Assembly: GCF_900452865.1 (NCBI RefSeq)
Contig: NZ_UGOZ01000001.1
Span: forward strand, 3,007,001 to 3,071,000
DNA length: 64,000 nucleotides
Reading direction: 5' to 3'
From: Legionella taurinensis
GTDB taxonomy: Bacteria > Pseudomonadota > Gammaproteobacteria > Legionellales > Legionellaceae
The notes below the pieces were generated by a model. The model did not search any database, was not told where the DNA came from, and was given only the letters and a program-made list of their open reading frames with translations. Below, piece after piece: positions 26,336-35,248 of the stretch; positions within the stretch are counted from its first letter, which is position 1, and each line of letters begins with the position of its first letter. The position numbers and the translations under genes are program-made.

Positions 26336-27347
26336 TAATATCGATACTTGAGCGTTTACCCAGGTGGATAACGTTTTCCTTTAACCAATCATCAGCCAAA
26401 TGACGCCCCAGGTCAAACAGGTGAAGGATAAACTCCCAATCGGTATTTAATTTACTGGCCACGGAATAATTTTCCATCGCTTTATCTGCCCGTATGGCGT
26501 GCATATAGATCCGTTTCATGGTTCGGGCATACTCGTCTTTAATCCAGCCTTCATCAAGCATCTTACTGACGAAAGCGACCGCCCGCATTTCGCGCATCAG
26601 CGACGAATTAAAACTCACCTCATTCATGCGGTTTATGATTTCTGAAGCCTTTTGCGGTAATTTTTCACGCTGAATGGGATTGATGTGGATGATCAGAATA
26701 TCGTTATGATGGGATTCATAAATAAGAGGGAACAGGGCAGGATTTCCCATGTAACCACCATCCCAATAATAATCCTCCTTCACCTGAACTGCCTGAAAAA
26801 GAAAAGGCAGGCAGGAGGAAGCCATGACGGCATCAAGGCAGATTTCTTCGTTTTGAAAGACCTTGATTTTGCCGGTTCTTACATTGGTTGCACAAATAAA
26901 CAGACGAAGGGCTTTGCTTTGACTGATTTGTTTAAAGTCGACTAAGGACTCCACAATGTCCCGCAACGGATTGACATTGCCCGGATTAAATTCGTAGGGA
27001 GAGAACAATTTGGTCATCATATCGAACAGAAAATAGCCCTGGGAGAATTCAGGGGTGATTCCCAGCCATTGCTCAAGCCAGGTGACCTTGACGGGGCTGA
27101 AGAAAACGCCGGCTTCGCTTATTGTTTTCCAGAAATGGGCTAATAATTTACGGGCTTCGTCAGGTCCTCCGTTGGCCATTCCCTGCGCCAGAATGACGGC
27201 GTTCATTGCCCCGGCGCTGGTGGCTGAAATACAATCCAGTTCAATGCTGCCGTCTTCAAGAAGCCTGTCCAGCACCCCCCAGGCCAAAGCGCCGTGTGTA
27301 CCGCCGCCCTGTAGGGCCAGATTGATTGTTTTTGTGTGTTTAGCCAT
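26322..27347 (-). CDS. Patatin-like phospholipase
   Basis: The 341-aa protein begins at ATG 27347 (AGGGAA seven bases upstream). It has the oxyanion motif LQGGGTHGALAWGVL, the nucleophile in SATSAGAMNAV, and the dyad Asp in WDGGYMGNPALFPL. The first Gly of the usual GxSxG is Ala here, a variant I recall from one bacterial patatin subgroup, so activity is still likely. It has no signal peptide. Patatins hydrolyse phospholipid acyl chains, and several Legionella patatins are secreted effectors, but this one sits in an operon-like overlap with the SulP transporter gene, which favours a bacterial membrane role. Confidence 0.9.
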   Translation of the reverse strand: MAKHTKTINLALQGGGTHGALAWGVLDRLLEDGSIELDCISATSAGAMNAVILAQGMANGGPDEARKLLAHFWKTISEAGVFFSPVKVTWLEQWLGITPEFSQGYFLFDMMTKLFSPYEFNPGNVNPLRDIVESLVDFKQISQSKALRLFICATNVRTGKIKVFQNEEICLDAVMASSCLPFLFQAVQVKEDYYWDGGYMGNPALFPLIYESHHNDILIIHINPIQREKLPQKASEIINRMNEVSFNSSLMREMRAVAFVSKMLDEGWIKDEYARTMKRIYMHAIRADKAMENYSVASKLNTDWEFILHLFDLGRHLADDWLKENVIHLGKRSSIDINEYL

Positions 27348-27481
27348 AACCATTCCCTAGTTTCAATTAGCATAGGCAGAGTTGATCACACGCGTCAAGT
27401 CAGTGAACGGGGGCGGCTTGCTAATCGCCCTGGTCAACCTTTAAACTAAAACATCGTACACGGACGTGAACAGGACGCACC

Positions 27482-28390
27482 ATGAAATACGCTAACCGGG
27501 ATCCCTTAAAAAGCCTCGAGAGTCTGCGCAAGGATTTATTACCCAAACGCCTGGAGTTGAAGCAACTTTCAAATGAAGAACGGCAGACAGTGAATCAAAG
27601 CCCCCTGGCCTCGTTTCTCTCGCTAAAAAAAGAGGAACCAACCCCTCATGGGCTTTTTAAGAGCACCATGCTGCCCATTAAGGACATTTTGCTGCTGCTC
27701 CAAGACAGCGTCCAGGGCAAATTCAATGATTACCTGCAGGAAGCGCTGAATAACGCTGAAATTGAAGTGGCCATCAAGCCGCAAAATCCGGCTGATAGCG
27801 ATAGCCGCAAAGCCCTGGAAATCAAAATCAGGGTCGTCGCCACGGCCATTGATAATTACGCCAATCTGTTAGCCATGGTGTTAGGGAATAAATCGCTGAC
27901 GTCTGAGGACGAGGAAACCCTCCACCAGGCCCATAAAACGCTGAGTACCGCCACAGGCTATTTGCGCTCGATTGAAATAAAGTATGAGCTCATGCAGTTA
28001 AGGGCATTCTGCCACCGATGGGTGAATGAACACCGCTTTAACTGTTTCGGTCTGTTCCAGGCGTTTTCTTCCTGGCACTCCTCGCAATACAATGCCCTGT
28101 TGCAATGGTTTGAAGACTTAACGACACAACCCCTGTCAGAATATGAACTGGTCGGCGGAATTTATTGCATACGGACTCAACTTGAATTGATCTCGAATAA
28201 AACGGAGCGTCACGCTTTTCGCGATGGGCTGGATAGTCTTTTAGCGAAATACCATTACCCGCACCATACCGATCAGGGGCATTATGATTACCTTCGACCC
28301 TTTGTCAGTCGAGCGATGCTGTTGAAACTTCAGTTGCCCAATGCCTTTCATTACCCCTCTCAGGACATTGTCATGGACTTAACCCTGTAA
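27482..28390 (+). CDS. Hypothetical protein, 302 aa
   Basis: I do not recognise a family. The protein is mostly alpha-helical and soluble, with a highly charged N-terminus (LKSLESLRKDLLPKRLELKQLSNEER), Leu-rich helices (IKDILLLLQDSVQGKF, LGNKSLTSEDEETLHQAHKTL) and several Cys/Trp/His in the middle (AFCHRWVNEHRFNCFGLF). An AGGACGCACC site precedes the ATG. No signal peptide or membrane segment is seen. It is divergent from the patatin gene and ends inside the tail of rlmB by 12 bases. Large helical proteins without homology are common among Legionella effectors, but no direct sign of secretion is visible. Confidence 0.65.
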   Translation: MKYANRDPLKSLESLRKDLLPKRLELKQLSNEERQTVNQSPLASFLSLKKEEPTPHGLFKSTMLPIKDILLLLQDSVQGKFNDYLQEALNNAEIEVAIKPQNPADSDSRKALEIKIRVVATAIDNYANLLAMVLGNKSLTSEDEETLHQAHKTLSTATGYLRSIEIKYELMQLRAFCHRWVNEHRFNCFGLFQAFSSWHSSQYNALLQWFEDLTTQPLSEYELVGGIYCIRTQLELISNKTERHAFRDGLDSLLAKYHYPHHTDQGHYDYLRPFVSRAMLLKLQLPNAFHYPSQDIVMDLTL

Positions 28391-29131
28391 GCCGCTTTGA
28401 CGCTGGCGAACCGCCTCATAAAGGGAAATGCCTGTGGCCACCGAGACATTTAAACTCTCTACACTGCCCAGCATGGGCAGTGAAAAAAGCCCGTCGCAAT
28501 GCTCGCGCGTCAGCCGTCTTAACCCATCGCCCTCCGCCCCCATCACCAATGCAATGGACGAACGGCAATCCAGTTGATAAAGACTTTGAGTCGCTTCACC
28601 GGCGGCACCATAAATCCAGACACCTTCCTGTTTGATGATTTCCATTGCCCTAACCAGATTCGTCACTCGAACCAGGGGAACTGACTCCGCCGCACCACAG
28701 GCCACCTTACTGACCACCGGCGTGATGCTGGCGCTTTTGTCTTTGGGAATCATGACAAAACGAACCCCGGCCGCATCGGCTGAGCGTAAACAGGCACCCA
28801 GATTATGCGGGTCGGTCACACCGTCTAAAATAAGGATAAGCGCGGGCGATTGGCTTGCTGACAACAGATCCTTCAAATCGCTTTCATTAAAATCACGCAC
28901 CGGTGTGGCTTCCGCCACGAGGCCTTGATGGGTAAAGGCCTGAAAGCGTTGATTCATCGTCTGCTGATTTAATTTTTCCACAGCGACATTCCGGCGCTCG
29001 GCCAATTCCAGAATGGACTGTACTTTTTGATCCAGGCGTTCCTGGCTCACATACAGTTTTCTAATGGTGCGATAGGGATTGCCTAACAGGGCTTTGACTG
29101 CATGCAGCCCATAGACATACTGCTCACTCAT
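28379..29131 (-). CDS. rlmB: 23S rRNA (guanosine-2'-O-)-methyltransferase
   Basis: The 250-aa SpoU/TrmH-family protein has an N-terminal substrate-binding domain (MSEQYVYGLHAVKALL) and the knotted SAM domain with DGVTDPHNLGACLRSADAAG, VMGAEGDGLRRLTREHCD and LPMLGSVESLNVSVATGI. It modifies G2251 in the peptidyl-transferase loop. I use the ATG at 29131 because it matches the family start and overlaps the last codons of rnr, implying co-translation as in E. coli rnr-rlmB. Confidence 0.95.
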   Translation of the reverse strand: MSEQYVYGLHAVKALLGNPYRTIRKLYVSQERLDQKVQSILELAERRNVAVEKLNQQTMNQRFQAFTHQGLVAEATPVRDFNESDLKDLLSASQSPALILILDGVTDPHNLGACLRSADAAGVRFVMIPKDKSASITPVVSKVACGAAESVPLVRVTNLVRAMEIIKQEGVWIYGAAGEATQSLYQLDCRSSIALVMGAEGDGLRRLTREHCDGLFSLPMLGSVESLNVSVATGISLYEAVRQRQSGLQG

Positions 29132-31298
29132 GATTACTCTCTGACTCGACCGGCTCAAAATCAATTTTACGCTCATCGAGATCCACCCGCGCCACCAGGA
29201 CTTTCATTTTATCGCCCAGACGATACACCTGCCCGCCGCGCTCACCAACAAGGCGGTGTTTGACGGCATCAAAGGCATAATAGTCATTGCGCAGCGACGT
29301 CACATGGACCAGGCCTTCGACGTAGATTTCATCAAGTTCCACAAAAATGCCAAACCCCGTTACCGCTGAAATGGTGCCATTAAAGACCTGCCCGAGTTTG
29401 TCCTGCATGTATTCGCATTTCAACCAGGCAACCACTTCGCGTGTGGCTTCATCCGCGCGCCGCTCGGTGGCTGAGCAATGCCGGCCCAGTCGATTCATGT
29501 CGTCTTCGCTGTAACTGAACTGATCAACCGCATGATTATCGATCAGGTGACCGATAGCGCGGTGGATTAATAAATCCGGATAACGGCGAATGGGTGAGGT
29601 AAAATGGGTATAAGCTGAATAAGCCAGACCAAAATGACCATCGTTGCTTTCATGGTATTGCGCCTGCTTGAGCGAACGCAGCATGACGGTTTCGATCAGG
29701 TGTTTTTCCGGTCTGTTGGCAATCATGCCCATGGTTTTTTGAAAATCTTTAGGATGCGGTTTCTTACCCCCGCCCAGGGTCAGGCCCAATTCTCCAAGAA
29801 ACTGGCGCAGCGCCATGATCTTGTCTTCATCAGGCACCGGGTGAACACGGTAAAGCACAGAGATGGATGCCTTTTCAAGGAATCGCGCCACAGCCACGTT
29901 GGCCGCCAGCATGCACTCCTCGATCAGTCGATGGGCATCGTTTCGTATGACCGGAAGAATACGTTGAATTTTACGGTTCTCATCGAATTCGATTCGGGTT
30001 TCAGTCGTATCAAAATCAATGGCGCCGCGCACTTTGCGTGCCTTGTGCAGCACCTGGTACAGCTCATAGAGCGACATCAGCATTGGTTGCAGCGACTGGT
30101 ATTGCGGATCGATGGTGTTGCTTTCCATCCAGCGCCCCACCTGGGTGTAGGTTAGCCTTGCCTGGGAGTGGAATACCGCCCGGTAAAAACGGCTGCGGGT
30201 AATTTTTCCTTCGGCACTGATGGACATTTCAGCGACCATGCAGAGTCTGTCAACCTTGGGGTTGAGCGAGCAAATGCCATTGGATAAAGCCTCAGGCAGC
30301 ATGGGCACCACTTTCCCTGGGAAATAAACCGAATTGCCGCGATTCGCCGCTTCTCTGTCCAACGCCGAATCCTTGGTCACGTAATGGCTGACATCGGCAA
30401 TGGCCACATACAACTGGTAGCCTTTCCCTTTTTTGTAACAGTACACCGCGTCGTCAAAATCCTTGGCGTCTTCGCCATCAATGGTTACAAAAGGCAAATC
30501 CCGTAAATCCGTACGGCCCTTCAAATCGCCTTCTTTGACCTGCATGGGAATTTTAGCCACTTCTGTCAGCACTTCCTCCGGCCAGGAGGCAGGAATGGCA
30601 TGGGCATGAATCGCGACTTCAATTTCCATCCCCGGCGCCATGTGCTCGCCAAGAATATGGATAATTTTGCCAATTGCCTGATTGCGTTTGGTGGGAAAGG
30701 CGATGATTTCGGCCAGAACAATCTGACCATTGCGGGCGTTGCCCGCAAATTCGAGAGGAATGGAGATATCCTGCGTCAGACGTTTGTTATCAGGAATTAA
30801 AAAGCCAACTCCGTGTTCGGTAAAAAATCGCCCGACGACATTGGTATTGGCGTGTTCGACGACTTCATGGATTTTAACTTCCGCACGTCCGCGGCGATCG
30901 ACACCACTCTGGTAGGCAAGCACGACATCGCCATGCATGACTTCACGCATGTCTTTGGCCGAAACCACCATGTCGTCACTGCCGTCATCGGGAATAAAGA
31001 AACCGTACCCGTCAGGATGCCCCTGAATGGTACCGCGTTGCAGGTTGATGCGCCCGAGCAGGCAGAAGCGGCCTCGCCGATCCTGCATGATCTGCCCATC
31101 CCGCACCATGGCCTTTAAGCGAAAGCCCAGGGCTTCCTGCTCCTGCTCCTCAATCTCGAGTTTATCAATTAATTGATTTCGAGACATAGGACGTCCGTAT
31201 TCTTCCAGTACCTGCATTATCCATTCACGGCTTGGAATGGGGAGCTTGTATTTTTCCTTTTCCCTCTTATAGTGGGGATCTTTGCGTTTCTTACTCAC
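29124..31298 (-). CDS. rnr: Ribonuclease R
   Basis: The protein of about 724 aa has an N-terminal helix-turn-helix-like region (IPSREWIMQVLEEYGRPM), two cold-shock domains, the RNB catalytic domain (FVTIDGEDAKDFDDAVYC with the metal-binding Asp, then HFGLAYSAYTHFTSPIRRYPDLLIHR) and a C-terminal S1 domain (GTISAVTGFGIFVELDEIYVEGLVHV). It degrades structured RNA 3' to 5'. A GTG at 31298 (MSKKRKDPHYK) after AGGTGACT is my preferred start. A GTG at 31337 is in frame but lacks a ribosome-binding site. The basic Lys-rich tail usual in E. coli is short here (ends EPVESESNHE). Confidence 0.93.
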   Translation of the reverse strand: MSKKRKDPHYKREKEKYKLPIPSREWIMQVLEEYGRPMSRNQLIDKLEIEEQEQEALGFRLKAMVRDGQIMQDRRGRFCLLGRINLQRGTIQGHPDGYGFFIPDDGSDDMVVSAKDMREVMHGDVVLAYQSGVDRRGRAEVKIHEVVEHANTNVVGRFFTEHGVGFLIPDNKRLTQDISIPLEFAGNARNGQIVLAEIIAFPTKRNQAIGKIIHILGEHMAPGMEIEVAIHAHAIPASWPEEVLTEVAKIPMQVKEGDLKGRTDLRDLPFVTIDGEDAKDFDDAVYCYKKGKGYQLYVAIADVSHYVTKDSALDREAANRGNSVYFPGKVVPMLPEALSNGICSLNPKVDRLCMVAEMSISAEGKITRSRFYRAVFHSQARLTYTQVGRWMESNTIDPQYQSLQPMLMSLYELYQVLHKARKVRGAIDFDTTETRIEFDENRKIQRILPVIRNDAHRLIEECMLAANVAVARFLEKASISVLYRVHPVPDEDKIMALRQFLGELGLTLGGGKKPHPKDFQKTMGMIANRPEKHLIETVMLRSLKQAQYHESNDGHFGLAYSAYTHFTSPIRRYPDLLIHRAIGHLIDNHAVDQFSYSEDDMNRLGRHCSATERRADEATREVVAWLKCEYMQDKLGQVFNGTISAVTGFGIFVELDEIYVEGLVHVTSLRNDYYAFDAVKHRLVGERGGQVYRLGDKMKVLVARVDLDERKIDFEPVESESNHE

Positions 31299-31340
31299 AG
31301 TCACCTGTCTTTTTACGAATTCCCTACAGTCTATCACTGA

Positions 31341-31805
31341 TTAGGGCGAAGGGGGTAATCCAAATCCATTTCCGCCCAAATGCGTCAACAACGCCGAAAG
31401 CGCCATGTCTTCACCGGCCCAATACGTACCGCTTGACTGGGCAGGCATGGTCACGACCGGCCATTGGCAGACCGCAATCGCACCGGTGCAGGGGATTTGC
31501 TGCTCGTGCCCCGGTTTCGACTCGATACAGCTTAATTCAAACGCGTCCTTATCCAGCGCCAGAGCCGACCATTTATCGCTTTCTAAACGGCTGCTCCACC
31601 CAGCGCTTGCACTCGGATCGGAAACCGGATGGGTAATCCAGAGATCATTTTTAGATAAATTATGAATCAAAATCAACACTGGTTTTTTTGCCGACAACAT
31701 CACGGATTCACCCTGAACCGCCACAGGCTGACACGAGGCAGGGGCCTGGTCTTGTGCGTTCACAGCGGCTGAAACGAGCATTAACAGGGCTAACAGATAC
31801 TTCAT
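31341..31805 (-). CDS. Hypothetical secreted protein, 154 aa
   Basis: The ATG at 31805 follows GAGGAG and opens a clear signal peptide (MKYLLALLMLVSAAVNAQ). The mature part is about 135 aa with four cysteines (SCQP, LSCIES, IPCTG, AVCQW) that could form two disulfides and a central beta-rich region (VLILIHNLSKNDLWITHPV). The C-terminus is Gly/Pro-rich. No family recognised. Likely periplasmic or exported by type II secretion. It is divergent from the solute-binding protein, 101 bases away. Confidence 0.75.
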   Translation of the reverse strand: MKYLLALLMLVSAAVNAQDQAPASCQPVAVQGESVMLSAKKPVLILIHNLSKNDLWITHPVSDPSASAGWSSRLESDKWSALALDKDAFELSCIESKPGHEQQIPCTGAIAVCQWPVVTMPAQSSGTYWAGEDMALSALLTHLGGNGFGLPPSP

Positions 31806-31906
31806 GGACGACTCCTCTTGGGTACGCTTAAAAATTTGCATGTAAGCTACCTTGGCAATCCGGTACAAGTAAAGTAGTCTTGAGTAAAAAATTCAGGAAA
31901 TTGAGC

Positions 31907-32641
31907 GTGCGCTTCCTTGCAAAGCTGTTTTTAGTGTTACTCAGCGTCAATGTATATGCCCAGACCATCCGTGTGGGTACCGGCTTGTACGCACCACCGT
32001 TTGAAATGCAGGCCGACAGGCAAAAGAACATGTATGGCTTTGACATTGAGCTCATGCAGGAAATTTGTCAGCGTGCAGGCTGGCGTTGCCAATTTAAAGG
32101 GATGCTCTTTGAACAGTTGTTTACTGAACTGAAAGACAACACCATCGATTTGGCCATCAGTGCCATCAGCATCACCAGCGAACGTCAAAAAAATTTCCTG
32201 TTCAGCCTGCCTTACATGGCCAGCGGCGCCCAGTTTCTGACCAAAAGCCAATCGCCCATTAATACCATCCTGGATATCCGCAATCAACGCGTCGGCATTG
32301 AACGGGGCACCGTCTTTAAACAAATGCTTCAGGCGCAATACCAGGATGCCATCGACATCAGCGAATACGCTACGCAGCAGGATGTCTTAAACGCATTAAG
32401 TAATGAGGAAATCGATGCGGCCCTGATTGATACCGGTGCCGCCCAATACTGGGTAGTTAATAACAGCGGCTCGTTTAAAGCCATCGGCGAAAGCCTGCCC
32501 GTTGGTATAGGCTATGGCATCATGGCAAACCAAAGCCGCCAGGATTTAATTGCAACGGTCAACCGGCAATTGCTGGCCATGGAAAACGACGGCGCTTACC
32601 TTAAACTATACTCCCGCTATTTTGGAGCCCTGCGTTTGTAG
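31907..32641 (+). CDS. Periplasmic amino-acid-type solute-binding protein
   Basis: I prefer the GTG at 31907 (AGGAAA upstream), which gives a compact signal peptide (RFLAKLFLVLLSVNVYA). The mature protein of about 225 aa is a family 3 extracellular solute-binding domain: VGTGLYAPPFEM, YGFDIELMQEICQRAGW, DLAISAISITSERQKNFLFSLPYM, QRVGIERGTVFKQML and the C-terminal ENDGAYLKLYSRYFG. It resembles arginine/polar amino-acid binding proteins. No permease or ATPase gene is nearby, so it serves a transporter encoded elsewhere or acts as an orphan sensor. An upstream TTG at 31880 is possible but has no ribosome-binding site. Confidence 0.88.
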   Translation: MRFLAKLFLVLLSVNVYAQTIRVGTGLYAPPFEMQADRQKNMYGFDIELMQEICQRAGWRCQFKGMLFEQLFTELKDNTIDLAISAISITSERQKNFLFSLPYMASGAQFLTKSQSPINTILDIRNQRVGIERGTVFKQMLQAQYQDAIDISEYATQQDVLNALSNEEIDAALIDTGAAQYWVVNNSGSFKAIGESLPVGIGYGIMANQSRQDLIATVNRQLLAMENDGAYLKLYSRYFGALRL

Positions 32642-32706
32642 ATCGGTAAAGTACAACACCGGCTTTAAGTCATGGTACACTAGGCCTTTTGCCAAGGTCA
32701 GATTCC

Positions 32707-33291
32707 ATGAGTACTTTAGTCGAGTCAATTAAAGAGTTACATCATCATCGCATCATTGATTGGAAACAGCAGGGCATAACCACCCATGAAGAAGGCTTTT
32801 TGGGCCTGGTAGAACAAAACCACGCCTTTAATTATCAGTTATGGCATGCTGAAGATCGGGCGCGACGTGAAGACATGGGTTTTGAATTCGTTTATAAAGC
32901 TAAACGCGAAATTGATTATTGCAACCAGCAGCGCAACGATCGCATGGAAGCCATGGATCAATGGCTTTATCAGCAATTGGAGCCTCAGGCGCCTGATGCC
33001 TGCCCGGTTCACTCGGAAACACCCGGCATGATGATTGACCGCCTCTCCATTCTGGCGCTCAAGGCTTACCATATGCAGGAGCAGACAGAACGTTCCGATG
33101 CGGATGAATCCCATCGTCAAACCTGCCAGCGCAAATTACTGATTATCCATGCGCAGCAACTGCAGTTATTGTCCTGCTTAACGCAATTATTGGATGACGT
33201 TAAAAATAAACAGCGGACCTTCAGAGTCTATCATCAATTCAAAATGTATAACGATCCTAGTTTAAACCCGGAGATATATCGACATCGTTGA
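32707..33291 (+). CDS. DUF4254 protein
   Basis: The 194-aa helical protein has the DUF4254 pattern: NYQLWHAEDRARREDMG, AKREIDYCNQQRNDRMEAMDQWL, and GMMIDRLSILALKAYHM. This family occurs in Gram-negative bacteria near lipopolysaccharide and glycosylation genes and has no established activity. It has no signal or membrane segment. I start at ATG 32707 (family-like MSTLVESIKELHHHRIIDWK). The ATG-like extension upstream to 32689 is unlikely. Its 3' end overlaps the 663-aa gene by 35 bases, tail to tail. Confidence 0.85.
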   Translation: MSTLVESIKELHHHRIIDWKQQGITTHEEGFLGLVEQNHAFNYQLWHAEDRARREDMGFEFVYKAKREIDYCNQQRNDRMEAMDQWLYQQLEPQAPDACPVHSETPGMMIDRLSILALKAYHMQEQTERSDADESHRQTCQRKLLIIHAQQLQLLSCLTQLLDDVKNKQRTFRVYHQFKMYNDPSLNPEIYRHR

Positions 33292-35248
33292 AATGAGAGG
33301 GTTGTGAGGTAGTACGACGAGGGATGGGGATAGGTTTGGATTGAGAAGGGGTGAAAAAGCCGGGCCAGGAAGAGGTAAGATTAGAACGGGAACCAAATTT
33401 TTTCACCGGCGGATTTGGTTCCCGTCGCGACGAATCGGTCGATAGGACCTCCATACCGGACGCGTCGTTTTCCTCATCCGATACCCCTTCTTCATTAATC
33501 AGCAGCGATGAGGCGGCGCGCTCTTCACTTTTTGCCTCTTTAATCAAAGGCATTTGATCCAGCGGCGGGCGGCCAAAGCCGCGTGCCAGTGCCCTTAAGG
33601 ACAGGACTGCGGCATAAAACAGAGACATGACAGCACTCACGCCAAGCATCGCTGGCGTATCCTGATAATGCCCCTTGTCATTCATTTCCTGCAGGGGATT
33701 CATGGAATAATCCACCGCTTTGGAGCCTTTCCCTAACCCGGAAAAGAAGGAGCGAATCACTTCAAACCACTCCTGAAAAAAGTACTGGGGCGAATAATCC
33801 AGGGTCAAACCGCTGTCTATAGCGCTTCTTACTTCCTCATCGACATTCATTTCCTGAGCGGAATTTTTGATGTCCTTAATCTTTTCCAGCATCTCGGCAA
33901 GCGGCTCATAAGGCTTTTCCCGCTCCTTCAAGGTCTGATGATGACGCCAGTTCTGGATGAGGGATTGGCTGATGAAGCCAATCAATAAGGCCATCCCGAG
34001 GCCTGCCCCCAGAATTAACAGCAGCGGTGGAAAAGGGGCTGAGGCCAGAACAAACACCGTACCCAAGGTAAATAAAATACTGGTGACGGCGCTAAACGCG
34101 GCCAGACCATTTTTAGCCCCGGCTAAAAAGGCGGAGGCGTAGGACAAGGTCAGTAAGGACTGTAACTCTTCCCGCTTGCCTTCAAATTCCTGCTTAATGC
34201 GGTGGATGTCGCGGGAAAGCGCATTGCGTTGTTCTTCAAGTTTCTGAATGGCTTCGTAATTTTCTTCTGTAGGAGCAAATTTTGATAACTCGATGGAAAG
34301 CCGCTGCAACTCATTCAGCAACTCAATGATTTCCTGGCCATGTTCTTTACTGTAAAGCGCCAGTTCCACTTTCGCCTGGGCTATCAGCAGTTTCTTTTGA
34401 AAATCATATTCCTCATAGATACGAGTGGCCACGCACAGGAGTGAGAAGACCATGCAAAAGACAGACAGGGTAACAAAGACCGGCCAGGCCGTCGGGGCTA
34501 AAAAGAGTATACCCACGTACAGGTAGAGGCTGTCGATGGCGCCCCCTAAAGCAGCTGAAAACAAAGCGGCACGGCGAGTACTCAGCGTCTGACGCTGTAT
34601 TTTTTCCCGCAGCAGCTGACACTCTTCTTTGTTTAAAGATTCCGCGTTTTGAATCTCTTCCAGCAAAAGCTTGTTATTTTTCATCATGTCTTTGCGCTGG
34701 CTCAGCATGTGGCGGAACCATAGCCGGTTGGCTATGGAAATACCGCCAAGCGCCAGGGCCAGGGGCAGCATGAGAAAATTAAGGTTAGTACCGCCCAACA
34801 CATTGAGCATCTGAATGGTGCTGCGTACTCCTTTATAAGCATTTTTCAAGCCTTTCATGGTGTCGCGGCAATAAGGCCAGACAACCGCAATGAAGCGTTT
34901 TAATTTGTCAGGGTTGTCATCAAAGTGGGTGGCCAGCATGGCGAAAACAATGAGGGTAATGGACTCTGTTGCAGCGACCGCGATACCGGCAGGAGTCAGC
35001 AGCCATTCATGCATGACATCCGAAGACGATCGATCACTGTTGGTCAGGGCAACATCAAAAAAATACTTGAGAGTACTGTAGGAAAGATTCCAACCGTCAA
35101 GGCAAGCATAAGCCAGGTATATTTTACCGTTCGTATGTAACCATTTGGCCAGTAACCGGCTTTGCGCATCCATTCTGCCAGCAATCAGATAAACAGTTTC
35201 ATCCGGATCGTTTTGGGTATCAGCAGTTTTGGGATTAACCTCGGTCAT
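33257..35248 (-). CDS. Large membrane/coiled-coil protein, 663 aa, unknown
   Basis: I do not recognise this protein. It has several hydrophobic pairs: about 92-110 (TPAGIAVAATESITLIVFAML), 158-175 (LMLPLALALGG), 230-275 (two helices), 385-430 (SAFLAGAKNGLAAF, VFVLASAPFPPLLLILGAGLGMALL) and near 545 (LGVSAVMSLFYAAVLSL). A long coiled coil spans about 280-375. The last 100 residues are soluble, with an acidic patch (NEEGVSDEEND, about 590) and a Ser/Pro/Arg-rich end. Paired hydrophobic hairpins plus coiled coil and such a tail are common in Dot/Icm effectors that sit in host membranes. This is inference only. Confidence 0.7.
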   Translation of the reverse strand: MTEVNPKTADTQNDPDETVYLIAGRMDAQSRLLAKWLHTNGKIYLAYACLDGWNLSYSTLKYFFDVALTNSDRSSSDVMHEWLLTPAGIAVAATESITLIVFAMLATHFDDNPDKLKRFIAVVWPYCRDTMKGLKNAYKGVRSTIQMLNVLGGTNLNFLMLPLALALGGISIANRLWFRHMLSQRKDMMKNNKLLLEEIQNAESLNKEECQLLREKIQRQTLSTRRAALFSAALGGAIDSLYLYVGILFLAPTAWPVFVTLSVFCMVFSLLCVATRIYEEYDFQKKLLIAQAKVELALYSKEHGQEIIELLNELQRLSIELSKFAPTEENYEAIQKLEEQRNALSRDIHRIKQEFEGKREELQSLLTLSYASAFLAGAKNGLAAFSAVTSILFTLGTVFVLASAPFPPLLLILGAGLGMALLIGFISQSLIQNWRHHQTLKEREKPYEPLAEMLEKIKDIKNSAQEMNVDEEVRSAIDSGLTLDYSPQYFFQEWFEVIRSFFSGLGKGSKAVDYSMNPLQEMNDKGHYQDTPAMLGVSAVMSLFYAAVLSLRALARGFGRPPLDQMPLIKEAKSEERAASSLLINEEGVSDEENDASGMEVLSTDSSRREPNPPVKKFGSRSNLTSSWPGFFTPSQSKPIPIPRRTTSQPSHFNDVDISPGLN

